Assembly (NCBI GenBank): GCA_050011895.1
Contig: JBEKIF010000178.1
Span: 1 to 5,301 of the forward strand
Source: DATBGO01 sp050011895
GTDB taxonomy: Bacteria > Actinomycetota > Actinomycetes > Streptosporangiales > Streptosporangiaceae
Length of the DNA: 5,301 nt
Direction of reading: 5' to 3'
Positions 5,100-5,301 of this stretch are shown piece after piece (the first letter of the stretch is position 1; each line of letters opens with the position of its first letter). The notes beneath the pieces are model-generated. The model saw nothing but the letters and a program-made list of their open reading frames with translations. It did not search any database and was not told the DNA's origin. Position numbers and translations under genes: made by a program.

Positions 5100-5301
5100 T
5101 GACTGCGCCTCTTTCTATCCGCTTTGATGCCGCCCTGCTGGCGCGGTTGCGGCGCCGTGCGGGCGCAACGGCCGGCTCAACGACCTCCGCGCTAGCGCAG
5201 CGGCTCATCGACGAAGGACTGCGGATGGCTGACCACCCAGGGGTGATCTTCAAAGACGGGCCGTCCGGCCGCCGGGCTGCCCTCGCCTACGGGCCAGACA
5301 T
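5099..5301 (+). CDS. RHH-type antitoxin of a toxin-antitoxin pair (partial, cut at window end)
   Basis: Sixty-seven codons are visible. Residues 4-45 (PLSIRFDAALLARLRRRAGA to LAQRLIDEGLRMA) fit a ribbon-helix-helix DNA-binding domain: one short strand followed by two helices. The following HPGVIFKDGPSGRRAALAYG (46-65) is the conserved segment I associate with actinobacterial antitoxins of the RHH plus DUF433-like type, normally about 110-130 residues long and followed by a PIN-like (DUF5615) RNase toxin. The toxin gene would lie just right of the window. In such pairs the antitoxin binds and neutralises the toxin and represses the operon. The ATG is fixed by the -10 box seven bases upstream and the absence of a Shine-Dalgarno sequence. 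The gene is independent of the HTH gene, being separated by a hairpin. Confidence 0.8.
   Translation, partial: MTAPLSIRFDAALLARLRRRAGATAGSTTSALAQRLIDEGLRMADHPGVIFKDGPSGRRAALAYGPD

Noticed and set aside
1..5301. CRISPR array, insertion sequence ends or integrase gene
   Set aside because: No regularly spaced repeats, no transposase or recombinase motifs in any frame, and no paired terminal repeats were found by eye.

Overview
The window reads as chromosomal DNA of a high-GC actinobacterium. Coding stretches have G/C-rich third codon positions, GTG starts look usable, one small gene has a typical actinobacterial leaderless promoter, and a fragment near the left end matches the 3' half of an actinobacterial tRNA-Tyr. 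No ribosomal, plasmid, phage or transposase gene is visible.

Layout. Bases 1-640 hold no convincing gene, but carry several inverted repeats (about 20-55, 261-328, 459-486) and, on the minus strand at 513-566, the 3' half of a tRNA-Tyr gene without its 5' half. This looks like an attachment-site remnant of an integrated element. From 4139 down to about 641, on the minus strand, lies a compact three-gene cluster: a large 2-oxoglutarate/Fe(II) oxygenase-like gene (4139 to 1997), a 38-codon ORF six bases after it (1990 to 1874), and a DUF6398-type gene (from 1877) that overlaps the small ORF by ATGA. Divergent to the cluster, across a shared intergenic region with repeats, is a plus-strand helix-turn-helix protein gene (4284-4958). 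A hairpin follows it, and at the right edge begins a small RHH-type antitoxin gene (from 5099), cut by the window end.

The striking feature is damage. The oxygenase and the DUF6398 gene each need one reading-frame change to give a protein with continuous family character (near 2865-2930 and 904-932). The DUF6398 gene also loses recognisable sequence after about 782. The small ORF looks like the first part of a longer family, and the helix-turn-helix gene ends at a TAA after which the same frame continues with plausible C-terminal residues. Either this is a decaying genomic-island remnant beside an old integration scar, or the assembly carries indel errors. Read coverage over the junctions would decide.

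Functionally, the cluster pairs a protein-hydroxylase-like enzyme with a DUF6398 protein whose role is unknown, possibly under the divergent HTH protein. The antitoxin is a separate unit whose PIN-like toxin partner would be expected just beyond the right edge.
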